Assembly: GCA_024710705.1 (NCBI GenBank) | Contig: JANJUF010000051.1 | Location: 1 to 64,000 of the forward strand | Length of the DNA stretch: 64,000 nt | Reading direction: 5' to 3' | DNA from: Gemmatimonadaceae bacterium | Lineage (GTDB): Bacteria; Gemmatimonadota; Gemmatimonadetes; Gemmatimonadales; Gemmatimonadaceae | In this document: positions 1 through 9,299 of the stretch, in pieces | Layout: each line of letters opens with the position of its first letter | Position numbering within the stretch: position 1 is the stretch's first letter | Position numbers and translations under genes: made by a program | Notes under the pieces: model-generated | What the model saw: the letters and a program-made list of their open reading frames with translations, nothing else | What the model was told of the DNA's origin: nothing | The model's database searches: none

Positions 1-2
1 GC

Positions 3-800
3 TTCCTTGACGACTACCTCAAACTCAAGCAGAAGCGCGAGGGACGCGAAAACCGCGGACTGGTGGAGCGCTATAAGCTGGCCGGGCAGATCACCATCGG
101 CCTCGCGCTGGGCTACTACCTCTGGCAGTTCCCGATCAACAACCTGCCCGGCGCCTCCACCACGCTGCCGTTCTACAAGTATGTGCTCATCGTGCCCACG
201 TGGGCGTGGCTCTACCTGCCCTTCGTCACGTTCGTGATGACGGGGACGAGCAACGCCGTGAACCTCACCGATGGGCTCGACGGCCTGGCGACGGGCCTGA
301 TGGCCATCGCCATGCTGACGTTGGCGCTCTTCGCGTACGTGATGGGGCGTGTGGATGCGTCCGAGTACCTCGGCCTCATCTACCTGCGCGGGGCGGGCGA
401 GCTTACCGTGTTCTGCTCGGCGGTGTTCGGCGCGGCCGTCGGCTTCCTGTGGTACAACGCGCATCCGGCCGAGGTCTTCATGGGGGACACCGGCTCGCTG
501 GCCCTGGGCGGTGCCCTGGGGGCCGTGGCCATCCTGCTCAAGAGCGAGTTCCTGGTGCTGATCCTCGGGGGCGTGTTCGTGGCCGAGACGCTCTCGGTGA
601 TCCTCCAGCGCAGCGTCTTCAAGTACCGGAAGGCGAAGCACGGGCTCGAGTATGCCAAGGCCCACCGCGTGTTCCTGCGGGCGCCAATCCACCACCACTT
701 CGAACTCAAGGGCTGGCCGGAGACGCAGGTGGTGGTGCGCTTCTGGATCATCGGGATCCTCTGCGCCTTCGTGGCGCTCTCCACGCTCAAGATCCGGTGA
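3..800 (+). CDS. mraY: MraY, phospho-MurNAc-pentapeptide transferase (5' truncated)
   Basis: Integral membrane enzyme that transfers phospho-MurNAc-pentapeptide from UDP to undecaprenyl phosphate, making lipid I of peptidoglycan synthesis. The frame is open from the window edge, so about the first 95 of the usual ~360 residues are missing. The 265 visible codons begin in the catalytic FLDDY aspartate pair and keep NLTDGLDGL, MGDTGS and the HHHFE loop near the end, with several hydrophobic spans between. It is the first visible gene of the division and cell-wall cluster. Its TGA overlaps the GTG start of murD (GTGA), suggesting coupled translation. Identity is very secure. Confidence 0.97.
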   Translation, partial: FLDDYLKLKQKREGRENRGLVERYKLAGQITIGLALGYYLWQFPINNLPGASTTLPFYKYVLIVPTWAWLYLPFVTFVMTGTSNAVNLTDGLDGLATGLMAIAMLTLALFAYVMGRVDASEYLGLIYLRGAGELTVFCSAVFGAAVGFLWYNAHPAEVFMGDTGSLALGGALGAVAILLKSEFLVLILGGVFVAETLSVILQRSVFKYRKAKHGLEYAKAHRVFLRAPIHHHFELKGWPETQVVVRFWIIGILCAFVALSTLKIR

Positions 801-2185
801 GTCGCCCTTTCCGTCCCCTGCCGGAAGTCGCGCGCGGCGGCGAAGTCGCGGTGATCGGGCTTGGGCGGAGCGGGGCGGCGGCGTCGCGGCTGCTCCGCGC
901 GATGCAGGCCGAGGTGTACGCGTCGGACCGCGGGGTGGGCGAGCGCATGGAGGAGACGGCTGCGACGCTCCGCGCCGCTGGCGTGCACGTGCAACTCGGG
1001 TCGCACGATCTGGCGCGTGTCGCGAAGTGCGCCCTGGTGGTGGTGAGCCCTGGCGTGCCGCCCGACGCGCCGCCACTGGCGGCGGCGCGCGCGGCCGGTG
1101 TGCCGATCGTCAGCGAAGTGGAGATCGGCCTGCGGGGCCTGGGCGCCGCGCAGTACATCGCCGTCACCGGGACGAACGGGAAGACCACGGTGACGGCCAT
1201 GCTCGCGCACGTGTTGCGGACGCTGGGCTTGGATGCCGAGGAGGCGGGTAACATCGGCACGCCGCTCTGTGAGATCGCCCTGCGTGACGTTGGGCCGGCG
1301 TGGCTGGCACTCGAGCTCAGCTCCTTCCAGCTGCACGACACGCCGAGTCTCGCCCCCGACGTCGCGGTGTTGACCAACCTCGCGCCCGACCATCTCGACC
1401 GCTACCCCTCGCTCGAGGCGTACTATGCGGACAAGGACCGACTGTTTCGGAACGCGCGCGCCGAGAGCGTTCGCGTGGTGAACGGTGATGACGCCGAGGT
1501 GCTGCGGCGTACGGCAGCGGTGCCCGGCGTGGCGCGCGTGTTCTCGCTGCGGCGTGCCGACGCCGACGCGGGATTCGATGCCACCAGGCGCGAGCTGTTC
1601 CTCGCGGGACAGCGGCTGATGCACCGCGACGAGCTCCCCCTGCTTGGGTTGCACAATGTGGCCAACGCGTTGGCGGCGGCGCTGGCGGTGTGGGCGGCGG
1701 CCGCGGCGGCGCGGACATCGGCAGGGCGCGCCGCCATTGCGGACGGCCTCCGCACGTTCCGCGCGCCGGCGCATCGCCTGGAGCAGCTCGGCGAGCGCGC
1801 GGGCGTGCTGTGGGTGAACGACTCCAAGGCCACGAATGTCGGGGCGGCGCGCGTGGCCATCGAGGCCATGGAGCGGCCGACCGTGTTGTTGCTTGGTGGA
1901 CGCCACAAGGGCGAGCCCTATGCCAACCTGCTTCCGGCACTGCGGGGTCGGGTGACCGCGGTGGTGGCGTACGGCGAGGCGGAGTCCCTGATTGCGGACG
2001 AACTTGGCGCCCACGTGCCGGTGGAGCGGGGCGGATCGTCATTCTCCGAGGTCATCGCGCGCGCCCGTGCCCTGGCACGGCCCGGCGATGCCATCCTGCT
2101 CGCTCCCGCCTGCTCCAGCTACGACATGTTCACGAACTTCGAAGCGCGCGGCGAGGCCTTCCGGGCCGAGGCGCAGCGCCCCTGA
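797..2185 (+). CDS. murD: MurD, UDP-MurNAc-L-alanine:D-glutamate ligase
   Basis: Cytoplasmic ATP-dependent ligase adding D-glutamate to UDP-MurNAc-L-Ala. The 462-residue product matches the family length. It has an N-terminal Rossmann segment (VIGLGRSG), the Mur-ligase P-loop GTNGKTT at about residues 125-131, the central ELSSFQL motif, and a C-terminal WVNDSKATN motif near 339-347. The GTG start is chosen because it overlaps the mraY stop by 4 bases and leaves only a short lead before the Rossmann fold; the frame remains open upstream but only inside mraY. A 92-base gap separates it from ftsW. Confidence 0.96.
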   Translation: MSRPFRPLPEVARGGEVAVIGLGRSGAAASRLLRAMQAEVYASDRGVGERMEETAATLRAAGVHVQLGSHDLARVAKCALVVVSPGVPPDAPPLAAARAAGVPIVSEVEIGLRGLGAAQYIAVTGTNGKTTVTAMLAHVLRTLGLDAEEAGNIGTPLCEIALRDVGPAWLALELSSFQLHDTPSLAPDVAVLTNLAPDHLDRYPSLEAYYADKDRLFRNARAESVRVVNGDDAEVLRRTAAVPGVARVFSLRRADADAGFDATRRELFLAGQRLMHRDELPLLGLHNVANALAAALAVWAAAAAARTSAGRAAIADGLRTFRAPAHRLEQLGERAGVLWVNDSKATNVGAARVAIEAMERPTVLLLGGRHKGEPYANLLPALRGRVTAVVAYGEAESLIADELGAHVPVERGGSSFSEVIARARALARPGDAILLAPACSSYDMFTNFEARGEAFRAEAQRP

Positions 2186-2277
2186 CCGCGGTCGGCGACG
2201 TCTTCCCGCCCACGGGCCGCCCCACCACGCCTGCGCGTGGCGCGGGCGCCGTGCCGCGGGAGCGCGTCCGGTGGCGG

Positions 2278-3417
2278 ATGACCATCGAAGCGCGGCTGCT
2301 GGTGGTGCTCACCGCGACGCTCCTCGTGTTCGGCCTCACGACGCTGTACTCGGCGAGTTCCATCGTCGCCGTGCAGGAAGGGTATCCGAGCTGGCACTTC
2401 CTCGTGCGGCAGCTCATCGGCGTGGCGGTGGGCATCGTCGCGTTCGCGATCCTCGCCAAGTGGGATGCCGACCACTGGCGGGACTACGCGTGGCCGCTGA
2501 TCGCGATTGCGATCTTCACGATGCTGCTCACGATCATGCCGGGCCTCGAGCGATTCGCGCCGCGTATCAACGGCTCGCGGCGCTTCCTGCTCGGTGGATC
2601 CATCCAGCCATCGGAGTTCGCCAAGCTGGCGCTGGTGATCTGGACGGCCATGCTGATCGTGAAGAAGGGCGGGGCCGACGGCCTGCGCCGCCTGACCAAG
2701 GGTCTGATGCCATTCGGACTCATCCTTGGCGTGCTCAGCGTGATTGCCGTGATGCAGCCGGACTTCTCCGTGCCGCTCTTCTATGCGCTGGTGATGGGGA
2801 CGATGCTCTTCGCGGCCGGCGCCCGTATCGGGCACTTCGTCCTGCTCGGCGCGCTCGCCCTCCCGCTGGCGTGGAAGGAGATCCACCGCCTCGAGTACGT
2901 GATGAACCGCATCCTCGGCTTCGCTGGGGCGGATGGGGCGCAGGAGGCGGTGAACTACCAGCTGACGCAGTCGCTGATCGCGGTGGGATCGGGCGGGCTC
3001 TTCGGTGTGGGTTTTGGGCAGGGGCGCCAGCAGTACGGCTTCCTGCCGCTGCCGTACAACGATTTTATCGGCAGCAACATCGGCGAGGAGTGGGGCTTCG
3101 TGGGCATGGCCGGGCTGATCTGCCTGTTCGCGCTGTGGGGCTGGCTCGGGTTCCGCATCGCCAAGCGGGCGCGCAGTCCCTTCACGCAGCTGGTAGCCCT
3201 TGGTATCACCGTGACCACGGTCGTGACGGCGTACCTGCACATCGGCGTGGTGATCGGGCTGTTGCCGACGACCGGGCTCACGCTGCCGTTCGTGTCCTAT
3301 GGTCGCTCGAACATCCTGCTGTCGCTGGTGACGACAGCGATCCTCGTGAACGTCGGGAGCACGGCGGAGCGGGTCGTGGGCTCGGGCGCGTCGGATCCGC
3401 TCGCGGCGCGCCGCTGA
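2278..3417 (+). CDS. ftsW: FtsW, division peptidoglycan glycosyltransferase
   Basis: Polytopic SEDS-family protein (379 aa, about ten membrane spans) that polymerises lipid II at the septum with a cognate class B penicillin-binding protein. Visible landmarks are the PSEFAK motif near residue 111 and the C-terminal PFVSYG segment. RodA belongs to the same family, so the FtsW call rests mainly on position between murD and murG. In the C-terminal motif the family's usual YGGS reads YGRSN here, a mild deviation. The ATG is chosen because upstream in-frame codons lie in murD or in sequence without family similarity. The 92 bases before it contain no recognised site. Confidence 0.92.
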   Translation: MTIEARLLVVLTATLLVFGLTTLYSASSIVAVQEGYPSWHFLVRQLIGVAVGIVAFAILAKWDADHWRDYAWPLIAIAIFTMLLTIMPGLERFAPRINGSRRFLLGGSIQPSEFAKLALVIWTAMLIVKKGGADGLRRLTKGLMPFGLILGVLSVIAVMQPDFSVPLFYALVMGTMLFAAGARIGHFVLLGALALPLAWKEIHRLEYVMNRILGFAGADGAQEAVNYQLTQSLIAVGSGGLFGVGFGQGRQQYGFLPLPYNDFIGSNIGEEWGFVGMAGLICLFALWGWLGFRIAKRARSPFTQLVALGITVTTVVTAYLHIGVVIGLLPTTGLTLPFVSYGRSNILLSLVTTAILVNVGSTAERVVGSGASDPLAARR

Positions 3418-3424
3418 GTTGGCG

Positions 3425-4513
3425 ATGCACGTCTGGTTCAGCGGGGGCGGAACGGGCGGTCACCTGTACCCCGGACTCGCCATCGCCCGCGCGCTGACGC
3501 GCCTTCGTCCGGAGGTGCAGCCCTTCTTCGTGGGCGCGCAACGTGGCATCGAGCGCGAGGTGCTGCCGACGACGGGGTTCCCGCACCTGCTGCTTGATTT
3601 GCATCCGCTCTACCGCCCGCAGGTATGGAAGAACTGGCGTACGCTGCGTGGCGCGATGGCCAGTTGGTCGCGGCTCGACGCGGCGGCGCGCGAGCGGCCG
3701 CCGGCGCTGGTGGTCGGCACCGGAGGCTACGCGGCCGGCCTCGCGTTGCTCTGGGCATGGCGACGCGGGATTCCGGCGGTGCAACACATCGGCGACGCGG
3801 TGCCTGGCATCACGGCCCGCTGGGGGGCGCGATTCACACGCGAGTCGTACTTGGGATTTCCTGAGGCGGCACGGTACCTCGCCGCCGGGCGCGGCCGGTT
3901 GCGCGACACCGGCAACCCCATCGAGCCTCCACCCGACATCCGGCCCGCCGGCGCCGAAGCGCGCGCCCGCTGGGGATTTCCGGCGGCGGCCAAGGTGCTG
4001 CTCGTGTTCGGGGGCTCGCAGGGCGCGCGTGCCATCAATCAAGCCGTGGCGCGCTGGGTGGAGCAGGGGATCCCCAAGGGGTTGTGCATCCTCTGGGCCA
4101 CCGGCCGCGGGCAGCATGATGGCTTCGCGCATCTGGATCGGGCGGACGTGCGCGTGGTGCCGTACCTCTCGCCGATTGCCGATGCCTATGCGACCGCCGA
4201 CCTGGCGCTGATCCGCGGCGGGATGATGGGCACGAGTGAGCTGAGCGCGTGGGGCGTCCCGATGGTGATCGTGCCGTTGCCGTCCGCGGCCAATGACCAT
4301 CAGAGCGCGAACGCCAAGGTGTTGGCCGCCGCCGGAGCCGCCGTGCACTTGCCTCAGGCCGACCTGTCCGCCGAGCGGCTGGACACGGAGATCGGTGCAC
4401 TGCTCCTCTCCCCGACGCGACTGGCCGCGATGAGTGAGGCCGCGAAGGGGCGGGGGCGTCCGCAGGCGGCGGCGGAGATCGCCAGGCACGTCGCCGCATA
4501 TCTTTCGCGGTGA
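3425..4513 (+). CDS. murG: MurG, lipid II synthase (GlcNAc transferase)
   Basis: Peripheral membrane GT28-family enzyme that adds GlcNAc from UDP-GlcNAc to lipid I to form lipid II. The 362-residue product starts directly with the glycine-rich loop GGGTGGH (residues 7-13). It keeps the second-domain GGSQGARAIN motif and the donor-binding segment with AANDHQSANA. A TTG two codons earlier is also possible, but the ATG puts the first strand at the usual distance. The gene starts eight bases after ftsW. Its stop overlaps a tiny ORF that leads to murC. Confidence 0.95.
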   Translation: MHVWFSGGGTGGHLYPGLAIARALTRLRPEVQPFFVGAQRGIEREVLPTTGFPHLLLDLHPLYRPQVWKNWRTLRGAMASWSRLDAAARERPPALVVGTGGYAAGLALLWAWRRGIPAVQHIGDAVPGITARWGARFTRESYLGFPEAARYLAAGRGRLRDTGNPIEPPPDIRPAGAEARARWGFPAAAKVLLVFGGSQGARAINQAVARWVEQGIPKGLCILWATGRGQHDGFAHLDRADVRVVPYLSPIADAYATADLALIRGGMMGTSELSAWGVPMVIVPLPSAANDHQSANAKVLAAAGAAVHLPQADLSAERLDTEIGALLLSPTRLAAMSEAAKGRGRPQAAAEIARHVAAYLSR

Positions 4514-4542
4514 TGCCCTGTCCCTCCGCGCCGCTCCACTGA
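4513..4542 (+). other. Bridging mini-ORF between murG and murC
   Basis: A nine-codon ORF (MPCPSAPLH) exactly spans the 28-base gap. Its ATG overlaps the murG TGA (TGATG) and its TGA overlaps the murC ATG (TGATG). Nothing suggests a functional peptide. The geometry would let ribosomes finishing murG re-initiate and reach murC. The same arrangement occurs between asnS and deoC. It could be chance. Confidence 0.3.
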
Positions 4543-5918
4543 TGCCGCTGCTCGACCCCACCGATTCGCGGCCGGTCCACTTCATGGGGATCGCTGGCGC
4601 CGGCATGAGCGCACTCGCCGAGCTCTGTCACCGCCGCGGCGCGCGCGTGACGGGTTGCGACCAGAACGTCGCCGGGGCGGCTGACCTCGCCTCACTCGGT
4701 CTCACGGTGCAGCAGGGGCACGATGCCGCCCACGTCGCCGGACATCGTGCGCTCGTGGTGACCAGCGCCGTGCCCAAGGACCATCCGGAGCTCGTGGCTG
4801 CGCGCGCGGCCGGCATCCCGGTGATTCGCCGCGCCGAGGCCTTGGCCGAGGCGACGGCCGGTGGTCTGTTGGTCGGCATCGCCGGTACGCACGGCAAGAG
4901 CACCACCACGGTGATGGCCACCGAGGCCTTGGCGGCGGCGGGCAAGGCACCCACGGGTGTGGTGGGCGCGCGCGTGCGGGCGTGGGGGGGCAACCTTTCG
5001 TCCGGTGGACACGATGTGTTCGTGGTGGAGGCCGATGAGTACGATCGCTCCTTCCTGGCGCTCTGGCCGACGGTGGCGGTGGTCACGAACGTCGAAGCCG
5101 ATCACCTCGACATCTACGCCGACCTCGCTGACATCACCGCCACCTTCAGCGCGTATGTGCGGCGGGCCCGGTACGTGGTGCTCTGCGCCGACGACCCCGG
5201 CGCCAATGCGTTGCCGAGTCCGGCGACGAGCGAAGTGATCCGCTACGGCGTCACGAGTCCCGACGCACGCTTGGTGGCGCACGACGTGCGCAGCGTGGAC
5301 GGCGGGAGCGCCTTCAAGGTGCGCTATGACGGCAAGCCGATGGGCGAGGTGCGCCTGCGCGTGCCGGGGCTGCACAACGTGCGGAATGCGCTCGCGGCGC
5401 TGGCCTGTGGTATTGGGCCGTGGGCGCTGACGGTGGAGCAGATGGCCCCCGGGCTCGCCGCCTTCGTGGGCGCCGAGCGGCGCTTCGAGCGACTCGGCGC
5501 GGCCAGCGGCGTCGAGGTCGTGGACGACTACGCGCACCATCCCACCGAACTGCGCGCCACGCTGGCGGCGGCGCGTGACGCCTTCCCGGGGCGCCGGATC
5601 GTGGCCGCGTTCCAGCCACACCTGTTCAGCCGCACCCGCGACTTCGCCGTCGAGTTCGCGGAGGCGCTGGCGCACGCGGATGTGGCCTTCCTTGCCGACA
5701 TCTACCCGGCGCGCGAGCAGCCGATGCCGGGCGTGACGAGCGGACTGATTGCCGATGCCCTCACGAAGGCGGCGCGGGCGCCGGCGTGGACTGGTCCGCG
5801 GAGCGCGATGGCGGCGGCCCTCGCCGTCCACGTGCGCGAGGGCGACGTGGTGCTCACGATCGGGGCGGGAGACGTGACCAAGACCGGTCCCGAGCTCCTC
5901 GCGCTCCTCCGGAGCTGA
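4542..5918 (+). CDS. murC: MurC, UDP-MurNAc:L-alanine ligase
   Basis: Cytoplasmic ATP-dependent ligase attaching L-alanine to UDP-MurNAc, the first step of stem-peptide assembly. The 458-residue protein shows the N-terminal HFMGIAGAGMSALAEL nucleotide fold, the P-loop GTHGKST near residues 116-122, EADEYDRSF in the central domain, and VDDYAHHP near 327-334 in the C-terminal domain. The ATG is chosen because it gives the normal distance to the MGIAGAGMS motif. A TATCTTTC box inside the murG end (4499-4506) resembles the -10-like boxes upstream of other genes here, so a secondary promoter is possible. murB and ddl, often adjacent, are absent. Confidence 0.96.
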   Translation: MPLLDPTDSRPVHFMGIAGAGMSALAELCHRRGARVTGCDQNVAGAADLASLGLTVQQGHDAAHVAGHRALVVTSAVPKDHPELVAARAAGIPVIRRAEALAEATAGGLLVGIAGTHGKSTTTVMATEALAAAGKAPTGVVGARVRAWGGNLSSGGHDVFVVEADEYDRSFLALWPTVAVVTNVEADHLDIYADLADITATFSAYVRRARYVVLCADDPGANALPSPATSEVIRYGVTSPDARLVAHDVRSVDGGSAFKVRYDGKPMGEVRLRVPGLHNVRNALAALACGIGPWALTVEQMAPGLAAFVGAERRFERLGAASGVEVVDDYAHHPTELRATLAAARDAFPGRRIVAAFQPHLFSRTRDFAVEFAEALAHADVAFLADIYPAREQPMPGVTSGLIADALTKAARAPAWTGPRSAMAAALAVHVREGDVVLTIGAGDVTKTGPELLALLRS

Positions 5919-5919
5919 C

Positions 5920-6657
5920 GTGGACGACGCGCGCGGTCCGGTCGGCCCCGTCCAGGCCGCGCTCCCGCCGTGGCGGCGCCGGCTGCGGCGGATTTCCCGC
6001 ATCACAATTCTGCTGGCGCTGGTGTCTTCCCCATGGTGGGGGCGGGCCCTCCTGCAGTCCATGGATTTCTTCCGCGTGCGTCGCGTGGAGCTCGAAGGCG
6101 TGCGTTACGCCACCCCCGATGAAATCGTTTCGCGGTTAGGGGTGGACACGACCGCGTCCGTGTGGGACGACGTGTCTCCGCTCGAAGCACGGGTGCGGGA
6201 GCATCCGCAGGTGCGCGAAGTGCGCATCCGTCGGAAGCTCCCCGGGACCCTCGTCGTGATGGTGACGGAGAACCCGCCGGTGGCGCTGGTGAGCACGCCA
6301 CGCGGATTGATCGTCATCGACGCGTCAGGGGATTCGCTCCCGGTGGATCCCACGACGATGGACGTGGATCTTCCCGTGCTTGCCCGGCGGGACACCCTGT
6401 TGCTCCGGCTGCTCGGCAGCACGCAGACGGAGGAACCGGCGCTCTTCGCTCGAGTGAGCGAGGCGCGTCGCTCGGGGCGGGGGGACGTCCTCCTCATCCT
6501 CCCCGAGTTCCGCATCGTGGCCGACAGCGCGGTGACTGCCGCGCGGCTGGCCGAGGTGCTGCCGGTGGAGGTTGATGCGGAGCGCCGCAACTGGCGCCCG
6601 CGTGAACTCGACCTGCGCTTTCGCGATCAAGTGATCGTCCGACTCCAGAGCCCATGA
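5920..6657 (+). CDS. ftsQ: FtsQ/DivIB, division protein with POTRA domain
   Basis: Bitopic inner membrane protein that links early and late divisome proteins. The 245-residue product has a basic cytoplasmic N-terminus, one membrane span at about 27-45, then a POTRA domain at about 48-118 (VRRVELEGVRYATPDEI onward, with RRKLPGTLVV) and the FtsQ beta-domain. Sequence conservation in this family is low, so topology and position between murC and ftsA carry much of the call. The GTG start lies one base after the murC stop. Its TGA overlaps the ftsA start (ATGA). Confidence 0.9.
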   Translation: MDDARGPVGPVQAALPPWRRRLRRISRITILLALVSSPWWGRALLQSMDFFRVRRVELEGVRYATPDEIVSRLGVDTTASVWDDVSPLEARVREHPQVREVRIRRKLPGTLVVMVTENPPVALVSTPRGLIVIDASGDSLPVDPTTMDVDLPVLARRDTLLLRLLGSTQTEEPALFARVSEARRSGRGDVLLILPEFRIVADSAVTAARLAEVLPVEVDAERRNWRPRELDLRFRDQVIVRLQSP

Positions 6658-7922
6658 ATCTCGATCGACTCGTTGCAGGCCTCGACATCGGCTCCGCCAA
6701 GACCACGGCGGTCATTGCGGAAGTCGTCGGCGACCTGCCGAAGCATCCGACCGTCAACATTCTCGGCGTCGGGCAGGCCCGCACGACGGGCCTCCGCAAG
6801 GGCGTCGTTGCCGACATCGAGGAGACGCAGCGCTCCATCACCAAGGCGATGCAGGACGCCGAGCGGATGGCGGGGGCGCGCGTGGAAACGGTGTACGCGG
6901 GCATCGCCGGCGAGCACATGCAGGCCATGACCTCCACCGGCATCGCCTCGGTGACGGGCCACGAGATCACCCGCGCCGACGTGGACCGCGCCAACGCGGT
7001 GGCCCGCGCGCAGGCGATCCCGCAGGACCGCGAGCTGATCCACGCGATCCCGCAGGAATACACCGTGGACAAGAACCAGGGTGTGCGCGATCCGGTGGGG
7101 ATGATCGGCACGCGGCTCGAGACCGAGATGTACCTGGTGACGATCGGCTCGTCGCCGGCGATGAATCTGCGGAAGGCCGTGGAGCGCGCGGGCTACAAGG
7201 TGGGCGAGCTCGTGCTCGAGCCGCTGGCGAGTGCGCTCTCCGTGCTCACCGACGAGGAGAAGGAACTGGGTGTGGCCCTCGTGGAGATCGGCGCCGGCAC
7301 GACGGACGTGGCCGTCTTCCACGAAGGCAAGATCCGCTATCTCGGCACCGTGGGCTTCGGCGGGCTCAACGTCACCAGCGACATCGTCCACGGCCTTGGC
7401 GTCACCGCGCTCGACGCCGAGCGCCTGAAGGAGCAGTACGGTGCGGCGTATGAAGACCTCGTGAAGCACACCGGCGAGATCATCAAGCTGCCCAGCACCG
7501 GCGCGCAAGGCGATCGCGAGATCCCGCGGGAGCTGTTGGCCCACATCATCCACCAGCGCACGCAGGAAATCTTCGAGATGGTCCTGCACAACATCGAGCA
7601 GGCGGGCCTGATCTCGCGGCTGGCGGCCGGCGTGGTGGTGACGGGGGGTGCTGCGGCGCAGCCGGGCACGGACCTGCTGGCCAGCAACGTCTTCGGCACG
7701 GGTGCCCGCGTGGGCGTGCCGGGTGAATACCTCGGGGGTCTCGCCGACTCCGTGCAAAGCCCGCGGTTCTCCACGGTGACCGGCCTCGTGCAGTACGGTG
7801 CGCACCGGGTGGCCCTCGGCGCGGTGCAGGGGAAGGGCCGGCGCCTCTCCCTCTCGAGTGCCGCGCCGAACATGGACGGGATGGCCCAGCGATTCAAGAC
7901 CTGGCTGCAGGACTGGTTCTGA
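6654..7922 (+). CDS. ftsA: FtsA, actin-like membrane tether for FtsZ
   Basis: Actin/Hsp70-fold ATPase that anchors FtsZ filaments to the inner membrane and recruits later divisome proteins. The 422-residue product has the N-terminal phosphate-1 motif GLDIGSAKT, the FtsA-specific 1C insert, a phosphate-2 motif GAGTTDVAVF near 213-222, the adenosine motif VVTGGAA, and a terminal amphipathic helix with aromatic residues (FKTWLQDWF) for membrane binding. It overlaps ftsQ by four bases. It is separated from ftsZ by a 213-base spacer built partly from repeat arms. Confidence 0.96.
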   Translation: MNLDRLVAGLDIGSAKTTAVIAEVVGDLPKHPTVNILGVGQARTTGLRKGVVADIEETQRSITKAMQDAERMAGARVETVYAGIAGEHMQAMTSTGIASVTGHEITRADVDRANAVARAQAIPQDRELIHAIPQEYTVDKNQGVRDPVGMIGTRLETEMYLVTIGSSPAMNLRKAVERAGYKVGELVLEPLASALSVLTDEEKELGVALVEIGAGTTDVAVFHEGKIRYLGTVGFGGLNVTSDIVHGLGVTALDAERLKEQYGAAYEDLVKHTGEIIKLPSTGAQGDREIPRELLAHIIHQRTQEIFEMVLHNIEQAGLISRLAAGVVVTGGAAAQPGTDLLASNVFGTGARVGVPGEYLGGLADSVQSPRFSTVTGLVQYGAHRVALGAVQGKGRRLSLSSAAPNMDGMAQRFKTWLQDWF

Positions 7923-7932
7923 TTGAGACTTC

Positions 7933-8123
7933 AGACGGAAGACGGAAGAAGGAAGGGTCACAAATATTCCGAATCTGGCTACGGGTGGTGGACAAGTCAT
8001 TGTCCCCCATCCGTTTCCGTTTCCGGGACTGGTCGTCAATGAGGTGTACGGGGGTCCAGGCCGCGCTATATTGCCGGAGCCCCAACGGGCTGTCGCCCCC
8101 TTTTCGTCTCACGTCTTCCGTCT
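7933..8123. repeat. Inverted GACGGAAGACGG-type repeat arms in the ftsA-ftsZ spacer
   Basis: Twelve bases (AGACGGAAGACG) at 7933-7944 are repeated in inverted orientation at 8112-8123. Both arms sit in longer purine-rich or pyrimidine-rich runs of related sequence: GACGGAAGAAGG on the left, CGTCTCACGTCTTCC on the right. The same motif forms a much better palindrome inside the ALDH16 gene at 23003-23097. The right arm runs to within a dozen bases of the ftsZ start, so ftsZ has no purine-rich ribosome binding site. Confidence 0.6.
8067..8072 (+). promoter_or_regulatory. Possible -10 box for ftsZ (TATATT)
   Basis: TATATT is the most AT-rich hexamer in the ftsA-ftsZ spacer and would give a leader of about 57 bases for ftsZ. 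No convincing -35 element is found 16 to 18 bases upstream (GTGTAC at 17), so this rests on the -10 alone. Confidence 0.3.
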
Positions 8124-8135
8124 CACGCCTCTCAA

Positions 8136-9299
8136 ATGACCATCTTCGAGTTCGAAGAGACCAACGCCCAGAACGCCCGCATGAAGGTGGTGGGGGTCGG
8201 TGGCGGTGGCGGCAATGCGGTGAACCGCATGATCGAGGAGCAGCTCGAGGGCGTGGAGTTCATCTCCGTGAACACCGACGCCCAGGCCCTGCTCAACTCG
8301 AAGTCCGACGTGAAGGTGCAGATCGGCAAGAAGCTCACGCGCGGCCTCGGCGCGGGCGCCCGACCCGAGATCGGACGCCAGGCCATCGAGGAGAATCGCG
8401 ATGAGGTCGCCCGTGCGATCCAAGGTGCGGACCTCGTTTTCGTGACCTGCGGCATGGGCGGCGGCACGGGAACCGGTGCGGCGCCCATCGTCTGCGAGCT
8501 CGCCCGCGAAGCCGGCGCGCTCACCGTCGGCATCGTCACCAAGCCCTTCCTCTTCGAAGGCCGCAAGCGCATGCGCCAGGCCGACGAGGGCATTGCCGAG
8601 ATGGTGAAGCACGTGGACACGATGATCGTCGTGCCCAACGAGCGCCTGCTGGCCGTGGTCGGGAAGGGCATTCCCTTCCAGGACGCCCTCAAGAAGGCCG
8701 ACGAGGTGCTCCTCCAGGCCACCGGCGGCATCTCCGGCGTGATCACCAAGGCCGGCCAGGTGAACGTGGACTTCGCCGACGTGCGCACGGTGATGAAGGA
8801 CGGCGGCTCGGCGATCATGGGCACCGGCATCGGCCGCGGGGAGAATCGCGCCGTGGACGCGGCCCGCATGGCCATCGAGAGCCCGCTGCTGGACAATGTG
8901 TCCATTGCCGGCGCGCGTGGCGTGCTGATCAACATCACGGGCGGCCAGGAAATGACGCTCGATGAAGTCACGACTATCGCCGACATTGTGAAGGACGCGG
9001 TGGGCGAGGACGCCGAGATCATCTTCGGCTCGGTGATGGAGCCGGCCATGCAAGGTGAAGTGCGGGTGACGGTGATCGCCACCGGCTTCGCACGCCGCGC
9101 CTCGCAGGGCATGCCGCAGCGCGCCAGCACGCCGATCATTCCGCTTGACCCGGCGGCTCGCGCCCAGCGCCACTCCATGCCGAGCGCGTCGAGCGGGAAT
9201 GCGATGCCGGCGCCGCGTGCGCGCCCCTCGACGTCCCGCCCGGCCGAGGATCTCAGTGACCTCGAGATTCCGACCTTCATTCGGAGACAGATGGATTGA
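8136..9299 (+). CDS. ftsZ: FtsZ, tubulin-like division ring GTPase
   Basis: GTP-dependent polymer-forming protein of the cytokinetic ring. The 387-residue product shows the tubulin signature [10 protein letters not shown] at about 108-117, the catalytic T7 loop around NVDFADV (210-216), and a variable linker rich in Pro, Ala and Arg. It ends with a conserved C-terminal peptide ([11 protein letters not shown]) that binds FtsA. The ATG is chosen because GVGGGGGN follows at the normal distance. No Shine-Dalgarno sequence precedes it: the bases before the ATG are CTCACGCCTCTCAA. The stop overlaps the TTG of the next gene (TTGA). Confidence 0.98.
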   Translation: MTIFEFEETNAQNARMKVVGVGGGGGNAVNRMIEEQLEGVEFISVNTDAQALLNSKSDVKVQIGKKLTRGLGAGARPEIGRQAIEENRDEVARAIQGADLVFVTCGMGGGTGTGAAPIVCELAREAGALTVGIVTKPFLFEGRKRMRQADEGIAEMVKHVDTMIVVPNERLLAVVGKGIPFQDALKKADEVLLQATGGISGVITKAGQVNVDFADVRTVMKDGGSAIMGTGIGRGENRAVDAARMAIESPLLDNVSIAGARGVLINITGGQEMTLDEVTTIADIVKDAVGEDAEIIFGSVMEPAMQGEVRVTVIATGFARRASQGMPQRASTPIIPLDPAARAQRHSMPSASSGNAMPAPRARPSTSRPAEDLSDLEIPTFIRRQMD

